A DNA stretch of 64,000 bases, taken from assembly GCA_019634735.1 (NCBI GenBank), contig JAHCAT010000006.1, forward strand, positions 124,001 to 188,000, in the 5' to 3' direction. A program made the translations under genes and the position numbers. The stretch is from Lysobacterales bacterium (lineage in GTDB: Bacteria > Pseudomonadota > Gammaproteobacteria > Xanthomonadales > UBA2363). Under the pieces are notes generated by a model. The model was not told the origin of the DNA and made no database searches. It saw only the letters and a list, made by a program, of their open reading frames with translations. Below, one piece after another: positions 8,502 to 16,696 of the stretch. The stretch's first letter is position 1. Each line of letters begins with the position of its first letter.

Positions 8502-9148
8502 CGGCCGGTCCTTGCGCCGCCCGCCCCGGGGCCGGGCGCCCGCAGGTAACCGTACAGATCGAAGCGGATATCCAGACGGTAGCTGCCGACAGGCGCGCCG
8601 GTGCCGCCGCCGAACGCGGTCGGACGCCCGGCAGCGACCTGCTGCCGGTAGATGTTCAGTTCGTCGGCGAACAGCAGGGGCTTGCCGCCTTCCAGCGCGT
8701 GCAGGATCTCGCCGAAATCGTCGATGTCGCAACGCAGGTGCACCGAGATGGTGACCCGTTCGTAGCGCTCCTCGGCCATCGAGCGCTTGGGATTGTGGCT
8801 CGCCACCTCGCAACGCTCGGGCACCTCGGCATGCTGGGTGACGACGTCCTTGAGGCGCAGGAACAGCGCCGCGGCCGCCGAATCGAAGTCGGCCTCGGGC
8901 AGGAAGGACGGACTGCCGGACTCGAAGGCGCGCACCTGCGCCAGGCGCGCCTCGATGTCGGTACGGGCGGCGATCGCGGCGCGGAACCGCGCCTCCTGCT
9001 GGCGCAGGTCGGAAATCTCGCCGGCCATGGCCAGGTGCGGCGACACGAACCACCAGTGGACCAGCAGCAGGTAGCCGCCGATCGCGACGATCAGGGCCAG
9101 CACCACGGCCAGCAACCGGCCCTTACCCGGCGGCGGAAGCACCCGCAT
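8498..9148 (-). CDS. gspM: Type II secretion protein GspM
   Basis: The start at 9148 (MRVLPPPGKGRLLAVVLALI) overlaps the end of gspL by 26 bases. Longer upstream starts lie in gspL in another frame. The 216-residue product has a short cytoplasmic tail, one transmembrane helix (about residues 12-33) and a periplasmic helix followed by an alpha/beta domain, as expected of the GspM inner-membrane platform protein that partners GspL. A Gly-rich segment near residues 185-195 (FGGGTGAP) is a loop. It is translationally coupled to both neighbours. Confidence 0.88.
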   Translation of the reverse strand: MRVLPPPGKGRLLAVVLALIVAIGGYLLLVHWWFVSPHLAMAGEISDLRQQEARFRAAIAARTDIEARLAQVRAFESGSPSFLPEADFDSAAAALFLRLKDVVTQHAEVPERCEVASHNPKRSMAEERYERVTISVHLRCDIDDFGEILHALEGGKPLLFADELNIYRQQVAAGRPTAFGGGTGAPVGSYRLDIRFDLYGYLRAPGPGAGGARTGR

Positions 9149-10361
9149 CGGCGGCCTCCTCGTCGTCCTGTCGCTCCGGGGGGGATTCCGGCGCGTCGTC
9201 GGGCTTGTCGGGCGCCTGCGTCGGCGGCACGACGGGGTCGTCCGCACCGGGCTGCAGCCGGTAGCGGGCATTCAGGGTGAAGCGCTCCTTGCGGGTGCGG
9301 GCGTCCGGCGAGATCTGGCCGATGAAGGCGGGGTTGGCCAGGGTCCGGGAATCCTGCAGCAGTGCGATCAGGCGGGTCGCCTCGTCGCTCTGTCCGGCGA
9401 TCTCCAGGGCGCCCTCGCGGAAGCTCAGCCGCTCGAGCCAGGTGTGGTCGGGCAGGCGGGCGCTGACGTCGGCCAGCACCCGCAGCGCGGATGGCGTCTG
9501 CCGCTTGCGCTCGGTCAGGTAGCCGGCGCCCTCGACGGCGTTGTCGAGCTGGTTGCGCAGCGCTGTCACGGCGCGCGCCTCGGTGCGCGCCTGCTCGACG
9601 TTGGCGCGCAGGCCCTCGAGTGCCTGGGCGCGATTGGCCAGGGACTGCTGCATGGCCAGCACCGCCAGCAGCACGGCGGCGGCGGCCAGGATCCAGTTCA
9701 TGCGCCGCTGGGGGTCGCTGCGCCGGGCGCGCAGCGTCTCGGGCAGCAGGTTGAAGCCGGCCGGCTCGCGCGCCGGACCGGTCAGCAGGTCGGCACCGTC
9801 CAGCGGCAGGTCCAGGGCGCGCGCGCGCTCGACCAGGCCGTCGAGCACCGGCCGGGGCACGATCGCCAGCCGGACCTTGATCTGGCGGCCGGCCGCGGCC
9901 GGCTCGACCTGCTGGTCGTAGTAGACCTGATCGGCCTTGAAGGGCGTCTGCCGGTCCATCTCGAAGGCCAGGACCTGGCGCAGGTTGGTCTCGACGGCGG
10001 CCGGGAACTGCAAGGAACGGAGCAGGGCCTGGCCGGACGGCAGGACCAGCAGCAGGCGGCGGTCGGGATCGGGCTCGCGCCCGAGCAGGCGCTGGGCGTC
10101 GGCGCGCAGGATGTCGCGATCGCCCTCGAGCGGCAGCCGCGCGAACGGCTCGGCCTCGCCGCCACGGCGCAGGCGCAGCTCCTGGCCATCCAGCTCCACG
10201 AGCCAGGCCACGCGCCGGTCCTGGAACCAGCCCTGCCAGTGCGGCGGCAGCAGCCCGACCAGCTCGGCCCGCCACCAGGCAAGAAAGACCGGCACCGGGG
10301 AGCGCCGGTAGCGCGCCACCCAGGGGGCGACCGTCGGTTTGAGGGCGTCGAGCAGGGGCAT
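9123..10361 (-). CDS. gspL: Type II secretion protein GspL
   Basis: The 412-residue protein has a cytoplasmic actin-like (PilM-type) region in its first 220 residues, a membrane segment near residues 225-245 (NWILAAAAVLLAVLA) and a periplasmic PilN-like ferredoxin-fold domain. The last 45 residues are an acidic, Pro- and Asp-rich tail. GspL docks the GspE ATPase to the inner membrane and binds GspM. Its ATG shares one base with the gspK stop (TGATG), so translation is coupled. Confidence 0.9.
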   Translation of the reverse strand: MPLLDALKPTVAPWVARYRRSPVPVFLAWWRAELVGLLPPHWQGWFQDRRVAWLVELDGQELRLRRGGEAEPFARLPLEGDRDILRADAQRLLGREPDPDRRLLLVLPSGQALLRSLQFPAAVETNLRQVLAFEMDRQTPFKADQVYYDQQVEPAAAGRQIKVRLAIVPRPVLDGLVERARALDLPLDGADLLTGPAREPAGFNLLPETLRARRSDPQRRMNWILAAAAVLLAVLAMQQSLANRAQALEGLRANVEQARTEARAVTALRNQLDNAVEGAGYLTERKRQTPSALRVLADVSARLPDHTWLERLSFREGALEIAGQSDEATRLIALLQDSRTLANPAFIGQISPDARTRKERFTLNARYRLQPGADDPVVPPTQAPDKPDDAPESPPERQDDEEAADAGASAAG

Positions 10362-11278
10362 CAGGCGTTTTCGTTGTCGCGCCAGCGCAGGATGACGAAC
10401 GGGCGGCCGTTCGCCGCGGCACCGCCGATGCGGATGGTGGCCTCGAGCAGCCCGGTCGCGCCGTTGGCCAGCGTGGCCTTGGACCGCACACTGTAAGTGA
10501 AACCGCCGCCGCCCGCCATGACGGGGGTGCCGTCGGGGAGGGTCAGCAGGCCGGCCATGGCCGGGTCGCCGAGCGGCAGCTCGCGCCGCTGGGCGACGAA
10601 TTCCTCGGCCATTTCCGGGGTCATGCCGGGCAGGGCCAGCAGGGCGTCGGCGGAGGCGTAGGCGGCGTTCGGCTGCATGCGACCGGCGTAGACCGTCACC
10701 GCCGGCTCGAGTTCGCGGAACAGCTCATAGGTGATGCCCATCACCTGCTGGAGCTCGGCGACGGTGTCGAAATAGGCGTTCTTCGCGCCGTACGGATAGC
10801 CGGCGGCGCGGTAGTCGGCCGATTCCGCACCGAGCGGCATGGCCGAGTCGTCGGGGTCCCGCCAATCCATGATCGCGTGTGCCAGTTCCTGGGCATGGAG
10901 CTCCTCGACCCCCTTGCCGCGCAGGAAGTTCACCAGGGTCGCCTCATCGGAGATGTTCAGGTCCAGCTTGCCGCTCTCGTCGACGATCGCCACCTCGATG
11001 CGCACGCCGTCGATCTCGAAGGCGTACGGCCGGCCGTCCGGGATCCAGCGCAGCGCGGGATCGGGCAGGCGCATCTCCAGCACCACCCGGTGCAGGCCTG
11101 CTTCGGCCAGGTAGCGGGCGCGGGTGGTGTCGAACAGGTTGCGCGCCTGCAGGTGTTCGACATGGGCGATGAGGGCATAGCCGCCGATGATCAGGGTCAG
11201 CATGGCGGTCGCCCAGACCGTGAACAGCAGGGCGGCGCCGCGCGCCCGGCGCGGGTGATGGCGGTCAGCGTTCGGCAT
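10361..11278 (-). CDS. gspK: Minor pseudopilin GspK
   Basis: The 305-residue product begins with a basic leader and the prepilin site RG|AALLFTVWATAM. As usual for GspK it lacks the Glu at position +5 of the mature helix found in the other pseudopilins. It is the largest pseudopilin here, with the expected extra alpha domain. With GspI and GspJ it caps the pseudopilus tip. The start overlaps the gspJ stop by 14 bases. Confidence 0.92.
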   Translation of the reverse strand: MPNADRHHPRRARGAALLFTVWATAMLTLIIGGYALIAHVEHLQARNLFDTTRARYLAEAGLHRVVLEMRLPDPALRWIPDGRPYAFEIDGVRIEVAIVDESGKLDLNISDEATLVNFLRGKGVEELHAQELAHAIMDWRDPDDSAMPLGAESADYRAAGYPYGAKNAYFDTVAELQQVMGITYELFRELEPAVTVYAGRMQPNAAYASADALLALPGMTPEMAEEFVAQRRELPLGDPAMAGLLTLPDGTPVMAGGGGFTYSVRSKATLANGATGLLEATIRIGGAAANGRPFVILRWRDNENA

Positions 11279-12011
11279 TGGGGTTGTTCCCTACGGGCGG
11301 TTGCGGTACCGGCTGACCCTCCGGCGTCATCGGCTGGATGATGCCGGAGGCCTCCATGCCCGCCTGGTCGTCGCCGCCGAAGAACCGGTAGGCGTTGTTG
11401 ACGCCGCCGACGTCGATCAGCAGGGGCACTTCCAGCACCGGCCAGGTCAGGCCGCTGTCACGGTCGAAATCGATGCTCAGTCGGACCATCATCGGCGTGC
11501 GCGAGGGGTCCTCCCAGTCGTCCCGCCAGTCGCCCAGACGGCCGCGTTCGTCGATGCCGCGGAACTCGAAGCGCCCCCGGCGGATGCGGTCGAGCAGGAA
11601 CACCGGCTCGGCTGCGTCGTCCTCGTCGCCGAGCAGCAGGCGGTGGTTGAACACCAGCCGACCCCGCTCGATCGACAGCGACTGCACATAGGGTCCGCCG
11701 CTGCTCAGGTAGCCCGGCATCGGCGCCACGAAGGTGATCTCGCGCTCCTTCCCCGCGAACACGTGATTGCGCCCCTCGCGGCGATCCGCGGCGAACGCCA
11801 GCGGCACCGACCGGGACAGCTGGCGGCGCACGAACTCCTGGGTGACCCGGATCGAGTTGACCGCCTCGATGCGTTGCTCGCCGCGTTCGGCCGCCTTGCG
11901 GCTCATGCGGATCGCGCCCACCGCGATCGCCATGATCATGGCGACCAGGATCATGGCCAGCACCACCTCGATCAGCGTGAAGCCGCGGGAGCGCCGGGCG
12001 ATGCGCGGCAT
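11265..12011 (-). CDS. gspJ: Minor pseudopilin GspJ
   Basis: The 248-residue protein starts at 12011 with TGATG coupling to gspI. The prepilin site is RRSRG|FTLIEVVLAMILVA with Glu at +5. The rest is the beta-rich GspJ globular domain with an acidic stretch (LGDEDDAAEP). A Pro/Asn/Gln-rich tail is probably disordered. Longer frames upstream belong to gspI in another phase. Confidence 0.92.
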   Translation of the reverse strand: MPRIARRSRGFTLIEVVLAMILVAMIMAIAVGAIRMSRKAAERGEQRIEAVNSIRVTQEFVRRQLSRSVPLAFAADRREGRNHVFAGKEREITFVAPMPGYLSSGGPYVQSLSIERGRLVFNHRLLLGDEDDAAEPVFLLDRIRRGRFEFRGIDERGRLGDWRDDWEDPSRTPMMVRLSIDFDRDSGLTWPVLEVPLLIDVGGVNNAYRFFGGDDQAGMEASGIIQPMTPEGQPVPQPPVGNNPNAER

Positions 12012-12562
12012 CACCGCTTCTCCTCCGCCATGCTGCCGCCCGGATCGCGGTTGCCGGCGCCCCTGCCGCCCCGGGAGGACCGCTGGGTGGGCAGCGCGCC
12101 GCCCTCGCCGGCGGTCTCGCCAGGCGGGGTGTCGAACAGCACCGCCTGGTCGGGCGCATAGGCGCGCAGCGTGGTGAAGCGCGTGCTGCGCTCGCGCGGC
12201 GGCCGCCCCCAGAAGACGTCCAGGTCGACCCGGTACAGGCGCATGCCGATGGACTCGGTGTCGACCGGCTCGTCGCGCTCGGGCACGTATTCCTCGACCA
12301 GCATCTCCCAGCGGAAGTCCTTGTCGAAGCGGTCGCGGCTGCTGCCCTCCTCGAGCTTCTCGCCGATGCCGACCAGGTCCAGCTTGCTCTGCGCCCACTG
12401 CGCCGCCAGGGATTCCTGCTCGGCGCGCACGGTCTGCCGCATCGAGATGCTCAGCGCCGACATCAGCACGCCCAGGAAGATGGCGAGCAGCACGAAGGCG
12501 GCGATCGCCTCGATCAGGGTGAAGCCGTGCGCGGCGCGGCGCGCTGGCGGCAGGCGCATCAT
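12011..12562 (-). CDS. gspI: Minor pseudopilin GspI
   Basis: The 183-residue protein starts at the first ATG of a double ATG (12562), which overlaps the gspH stop as ATGA. The prepilin cleavage site is AAHG|FTLIEAIAAFVLLA with Glu at +5. It is longer than many GspI proteins because of a Gly/Ser/Arg-rich tail from about residue 150. GspI is thought to start tip assembly with GspJ and GspK. Confidence 0.9.
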   Translation of the reverse strand: MMRLPPARRAAHGFTLIEAIAAFVLLAIFLGVLMSALSISMRQTVRAEQESLAAQWAQSKLDLVGIGEKLEEGSSRDRFDKDFRWEMLVEEYVPERDEPVDTESIGMRLYRVDLDVFWGRPPRERSTRFTTLRAYAPDQAVLFDTPPGETAGEGGALPTQRSSRGGRGAGNRDPGGSMAEEKR

Positions 12563-13065
12563 CGCCTGACCTCCTCGAGCGAGATCTCGCCGGTCAGCCA
12601 GGTGACGTTGACCAGCCACTCGCGCTGGCCGGCCAGCAGGCGGACGAAGCCGCCGGTCGAGCTGCCGTCCGGGAAGAACCGGATGCGGCCGGCGGTCTCC
12701 TGGGTGATCTCCTGGCGGGCGGTTCGCAGCACCATCCGCATGTCGTCCGGAAGCTTGACGGTCGCCCTGCCGGGCGCGCTGTATGTGCGCGCCTCGACGT
12801 CGACCTCCAGGGCCCGCTCCTGGCGCTGCAGGATCGCCTGGCCGCGCGTGTAGCGCAGCGCCGCAGCCAGGTCGCGGCTGGCCGACTTGACCTTGGTCGA
12901 GGCCAGGCCCCGGGACAGGCTGAACGCCATGGCGCTGACCACGATCACGCTGAGCGCCAGCACCGCCACCAGCTCGATCAGCGAGAAGCCGGAAGCGCGC
13001 CCGCGGCGACCGCGCCGCGACCGGTGGCGGTCACCCGGAATGGGCGGTCGGCAGGAGCTGGTCAT
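12559..13065 (-). CDS. gspH: Minor pseudopilin GspH
   Basis: The 168-residue product has an unusually Arg-rich leader before the prepilin site RASG|FSLIELVAVLALSV, with Glu at +5. The C-terminal domain is the GspH/FimT beta fold. It connects the GspI-J-K tip to the GspG shaft. There are 56 bases between it and gspG. Confidence 0.9.
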   Translation of the reverse strand: MTSSCRPPIPGDRHRSRRGRRGRASGFSLIELVAVLALSVIVVSAMAFSLSRGLASTKVKSASRDLAAALRYTRGQAILQRQERALEVDVEARTYSAPGRATVKLPDDMRMVLRTARQEITQETAGRIRFFPDGSSTGGFVRLLAGQREWLVNVTWLTGEISLEEVRR

Positions 13066-13121
13066 GGCTGTCGTCCTGCCGGGCGGCGCCGGCGCCGGCG
13101 GGCTCCGCCCGGCGCCCGGGC

Positions 13122-13544
13122 CTACTGCCAGCTGCCGATGTCGGCGTTGTTGCCGTCACCGCCGGGCTGCTTGTCGCGGCCCAGGGAGACGATGTCGAAG
13201 TCGCCGTGCTGGCCGGGCAGGCGGTAGACCAGGTCGGTGCCCCAGGGGTCCTTGAGCTGGGCCTCACGGATGTACGGACCGCCCCAGTCGTTGCCGACAC
13301 CGGACGGCCGGGTGACCAGTTCCTGCAGCCCGTTCGGATAGCTGCCGGTGTCCATGTAGAAGTTCTCGACCGCGGCGGCGACGATCTTCACCTGCGACTT
13401 GGCCGCGTTGACCTGGCCGCGACCGAACTGTGGCGCGACGCCGCGCACGACCAGGGTGGCGACGATGCCGATCAGCACCAGCACGGCGACCATCTCGATC
13501 AGGCTGAAACCGCCGGCGCGGTTGCGGGGAAGGGCGTGCAGCAT
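13122..13544 (-). CDS. gspG: Major pseudopilin GspG
   Basis: The 140-residue protein begins at 13544 with a near-perfect AGGAGG eight bases upstream, the best ribosome site of the operon. That suits the most abundant subunit. The prepilin site is AGG|FSLIEMVAVLVLIG. The C-terminus has the GspG hallmarks: DPWGTDLVYRLPG and the calcium-loop-like DIVSLGRDKQPGGDGNNADI. It forms the pseudopilus shaft that pushes cargo through the secretin. Confidence 0.96.
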   Translation of the reverse strand: MLHALPRNRAGGFSLIEMVAVLVLIGIVATLVVRGVAPQFGRGQVNAAKSQVKIVAAAVENFYMDTGSYPNGLQELVTRPSGVGNDWGGPYIREAQLKDPWGTDLVYRLPGQHGDFDIVSLGRDKQPGGDGNNADIGSWQ

Positions 13545-13549
13545 GGGGT

Positions 13550-14770
13550 TCAGCCTCCTACGGTGGACATGATGGTCATGATCGGCATCAGCAGCGCCAT
13601 CATGATAAGCCCGACCACCAGCGCCATGACCAGGGTGAGCACCGGGGTCAGCGCCGCCAGCAGGCGGTCGATGGTGGCCTTGGTCTCGTTGTCGAAGGCG
13701 TCGGCGACCTTGAGCAGCATGGTGTCCAGCTCGCCCGACTCCTCGCCCACCGCGACCATCTGCAGCGCCAGCTTGGGAAAGCGCTTCTGCTGTCCCAGGG
13801 CGTACGCCAGGCCGTCGCCGGTCTTGACCAGGCCGGCGGCCTCGTCGACCGCCTCGGCCAGCACCGAATTGCTGAGCACGTTGCGGGCGATCGACAGGGC
13901 CGCAAGCAATGGAACGCCGCTCTGCAGCAAAGTTCCCAGGGTGCGCGCCAGGCGCGCGGTGTCCAGGCGCAGCATCAGGGTGCCGAACAGGCCCATGCGC
14001 AGAAAGCGCTCGTCCCAGGCGCGCCGGGTATCGGCCTGCGCGAGCTGGCGGCGGAACCAGGCGGCGAGCACCACGAAGCCGCCCAGCAGCAGCCACCACC
14101 AGCCGGTCAGCAGGTTGCCGAAGGCCAGCACCATGCGGGTGATCAGGGGCAGGTCGGTGCCAAGGTCCTCGAACATCGGCACGAACTGCGGCACCACGAA
14201 CATCAGCAGCAGCACGATGGTGGCCAGCACCGCCACCACCAGGATGGCGGGGTAGATCAGGGCGCTGATCACGGTGGCCTTCAGCTTCTGGCTGCGGTCC
14301 ATGTACTCGGCAAGGCGGCGCAGGGTGCGCTCCAGAGTGCCGCCGATCTCGCCGGCACGGACCATGTTCACGTACAGGCGGCTGAACGAGCCGTGCTGGG
14401 CCTCCAGGGCGTCGGACAGCGTGCTGCCCTCGCGCACCTGGTCGCGCACCCGGCCGATCATGGCGCGCGCCTTCTCGCTCTCGGGCATGTCGAGCAGGAT
14501 CTGCAAGGCCCGGTCGAGTGGCTGCCCGGCACCCATCAGGGTGGCCAGCTGGTCGGTGAACGCGGTGACCTGCTTGGCGTTCATCGCGCTCTTGCGCATC
14601 AGCCCGCCGAACAGCCCGCCCGCCATCGCCGCGTCGGCCTCCTCGGCCGACAGCGGGATGTTGCCCGCCTCCTGCACCTTGAGGATCACCTCGTCGGCGC
14701 TGCCGGCGTCCATCTGCCCCTCCAGCGTGTCGCCGGCGGGGGTGACGGCCTTGTAGCGGTAGAGGGTCAT
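13550..14770 (-). CDS. gspF: Type II secretion inner-membrane protein GspF
   Basis: The 406-residue protein (start MTLYRYKAVTPAGDT at 14770) has two repeated cytoplasmic GspF domains and three membrane segments, near residues 170-200, 225-245 and 375-400. It is the polytopic core of the platform next to the GspE ATPase. No Shine-Dalgarno is visible: the bases before the ATG are a C-rich run continuing from the heptamer repeats at 14785-14816. Only five bases separate its stop from gspG. Confidence 0.93.
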   Translation of the reverse strand: MTLYRYKAVTPAGDTLEGQMDAGSADEVILKVQEAGNIPLSAEEADAAMAGGLFGGLMRKSAMNAKQVTAFTDQLATLMGAGQPLDRALQILLDMPESEKARAMIGRVRDQVREGSTLSDALEAQHGSFSRLYVNMVRAGEIGGTLERTLRRLAEYMDRSQKLKATVISALIYPAILVVAVLATIVLLLMFVVPQFVPMFEDLGTDLPLITRMVLAFGNLLTGWWWLLLGGFVVLAAWFRRQLAQADTRRAWDERFLRMGLFGTLMLRLDTARLARTLGTLLQSGVPLLAALSIARNVLSNSVLAEAVDEAAGLVKTGDGLAYALGQQKRFPKLALQMVAVGEESGELDTMLLKVADAFDNETKATIDRLLAALTPVLTLVMALVVGLIMMALLMPIMTIMSTVGG

Positions 14771-14784
14771 GGGTTGGGGGGGCT

Positions 14785-14945
14785 GGGGACCGGGGACCGG
14801 GGACCGGGGACCGGGGCAGGGCAGGAGCGTTCGCGAACCGTGCTGAGCGGCAGGCGCGGGACACGCAGCACCCAAGACCGGCAGGTAAGCTCAGCCCGCC
14901 ACGACGGGCCGACCTCCGGTCCCCGGTCCCCGGTCCCCGGTCCCG
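14785..14945. repeat. Two inverted G-rich heptamer arrays between gspE and gspF
   Basis: At 14785-14816 GGGGACC is repeated four times and followed by GGGG. At 14916-14945 the reverse complement GGTCCCC is repeated about four times. The arms can pair over about 30 bp around a 99-base spacer that holds a smaller inverted pair (GCTGAGC at 14842-14848, GCTCAGC at 14889-14895). Together they fill most of the 192-base gap, which has no gene. Confidence 0.85.
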
Positions 14946-14962
14946 GACAGCTGCGCTGCGCC

Positions 14963-16696
14963 CTAGCCCTCCTGCGTGACACGCAACACCTCCTCCACCG
15001 TGGTCACGCCGGCGACCGACTTGGCCAGGCCATCCTCGAACATGATGCGCATGCCCTCTTCCTGGGCCTGGGCCTGCAGCTTGAGTTCGTCGGCGTGCTG
15101 CATGATCAGGCGGCGCAGCGGCTCGCTCATGGTCAGGAACTCCATGATCGTGGTGCGCCCGAAGTAGCCGGTCGGGGTGATCGTCGAGGGCATCGGCCGG
15201 AACAGCTTCACCGGCCGCTCGCTGGTGTAGCGCTCCAGGCGGTACTCGGCGACCACCTCTGGCAGGGCGACGTAGGGCTCGGCGTGGGTCGGCTCCATGC
15301 GCCGCACCAGGCGCTGCGCCAGGATGCCGTTGATGGTCGAGCACAGCAGGTAGTCCTCGACGCCCATGTCGAGCAGGCGGGTGATGCCGCCGGCCGCCGA
15401 GTTGGTGTGCAGGGTCGACAGCACCAGGTGGCCGGTCAGCGCCGACTGGATGGCGATCTTCGCCGTCTCCAGGTCGCGCATCTCGCCGATCATGATGATG
15501 TCGGGGTCCTGGCGGACGATCGAGCGCAGCGCGTGCGCGAAGTCCAGGCCGATCTGCGGCTTGGCCTGGATCTGGTTGATGCCCTCGATCTGGTACTCGA
15601 CCGGATCCTCGACCGTGATGATCTTCACGTCCGGCGTGTTGAGCTGGGACAGCGCGGTGTACAGCGTGGTGGTCTTGCCCGAGCCGGTCGGGCCGGTCAC
15701 CAGCATGATGCCGTGCGGCAGCTCCAGCACCTTCAGGAAGCGCGGCAGGAACTCGTCGGTGAAGCCCAGCCGGTGGAAGTCGAAGACCACGCTCTCGCGG
15801 TCGAGGATGCGCATGACCACGCTCTCGCCGTGCGCGGTCGGCACGGTGGAGACGCGCAGGTCGAGCTCCTTGCCCTGCACGCGCAGCATGATGCGGCCGT
15901 CCTGCGGCAGGCGCCGTTCGGCGATGTTGAGCTTGGCCATGATCTTGATGCGCGAGATCACCGCCGCGGTGCTCGAGGCCGGTGGCGATTCCACCTCGTG
16001 CAGCACGCCGTCGACGCGGTAGCGCACTTTCAGGCGGTTCTCGAACGGCTCGATGTGGATGTCGCTGGCGCGACCCTCGACGGCACGCTGGATGACCAGG
16101 TTGACCAGCCGGATGACGGGGGCCTCGGAAGCGAGGTCGCGCAGGTGCTCGACGTCGTCCTCGCCGCGGCCGCCGTCCTCGGACAGGCTCTCGACGATGG
16201 TGCCCAGGGCCGAACGGCCCTGGCCGTAGTAACGCTCGATCAGGTCGTCGATCTCCGAGCGCAGGCCGACCGCGACCTCGACCCGGCGGCCGGTGGCCAG
16301 GGCGGTGGCCTGCACCGGGTAGTCCTCCTGCGGATCGGCGACCAGCAGGCGCACACTGGCCTCGGTCTCGGCGATCGGCACCACGTGGTACTGCTTTAGG
16401 AAGCGCATCGGAAGCTGGATGTTCTCGGGCGGCGACTCCGGCGCGTCCTTGGCGGCCAGCACGTCCAGGCCCATGACCGCTGCGATCGCCTCGGCGACGT
16501 CGCGCTCGGAGGCCAGGCCCAGCTTGGTCAGCAGGGCGACCAGGCTGCCGCCGGACTCCTCGTGCAGGCGCCGCGCGCGGCCCAGGTCGGCCTCCTTGAG
16601 GCGACCGCGTTCGACAAGGGCAGCGCAGATGCGCACCTCATTCTCGTCCAGCGTCGCCACCGGCGCTTGCGGTTCAGCCACGTCCATCGGGTTCAT
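14963..16696 (-). CDS. gspE: Type II secretion ATPase GspE
   Basis: The 577-residue cytoplasmic ATPase powers pseudopilus assembly. The N-terminal GspE domain covers about residues 20-160. Walker A GPTGSGKT is at 335-342, the Asp box near 363 (VEDP), Walker B-type IIMIGEMRD at 400-408 and the His box TLH at 428-430. The region that normally carries the four zinc-binding cysteines (about 466-512) reads RRMEPTHAEPY and PSTITPTGYFGRT, with no cysteine at all. The start overlaps the upstream membrane-protein gene by 23 bases. An alternative ATG lies three codons in. Confidence 0.95.
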   Translation of the reverse strand: MNPMDVAEPQAPVATLDENEVRICAALVERGRLKEADLGRARRLHEESGGSLVALLTKLGLASERDVAEAIAAVMGLDVLAAKDAPESPPENIQLPMRFLKQYHVVPIAETEASVRLLVADPQEDYPVQATALATGRRVEVAVGLRSEIDDLIERYYGQGRSALGTIVESLSEDGGRGEDDVEHLRDLASEAPVIRLVNLVIQRAVEGRASDIHIEPFENRLKVRYRVDGVLHEVESPPASSTAAVISRIKIMAKLNIAERRLPQDGRIMLRVQGKELDLRVSTVPTAHGESVVMRILDRESVVFDFHRLGFTDEFLPRFLKVLELPHGIMLVTGPTGSGKTTTLYTALSQLNTPDVKIITVEDPVEYQIEGINQIQAKPQIGLDFAHALRSIVRQDPDIIMIGEMRDLETAKIAIQSALTGHLVLSTLHTNSAAGGITRLLDMGVEDYLLCSTINGILAQRLVRRMEPTHAEPYVALPEVVAEYRLERYTSERPVKLFRPMPSTITPTGYFGRTTIMEFLTMSEPLRRLIMQHADELKLQAQAQEEGMRIMFEDGLAKSVAGVTTVEEVLRVTQEG

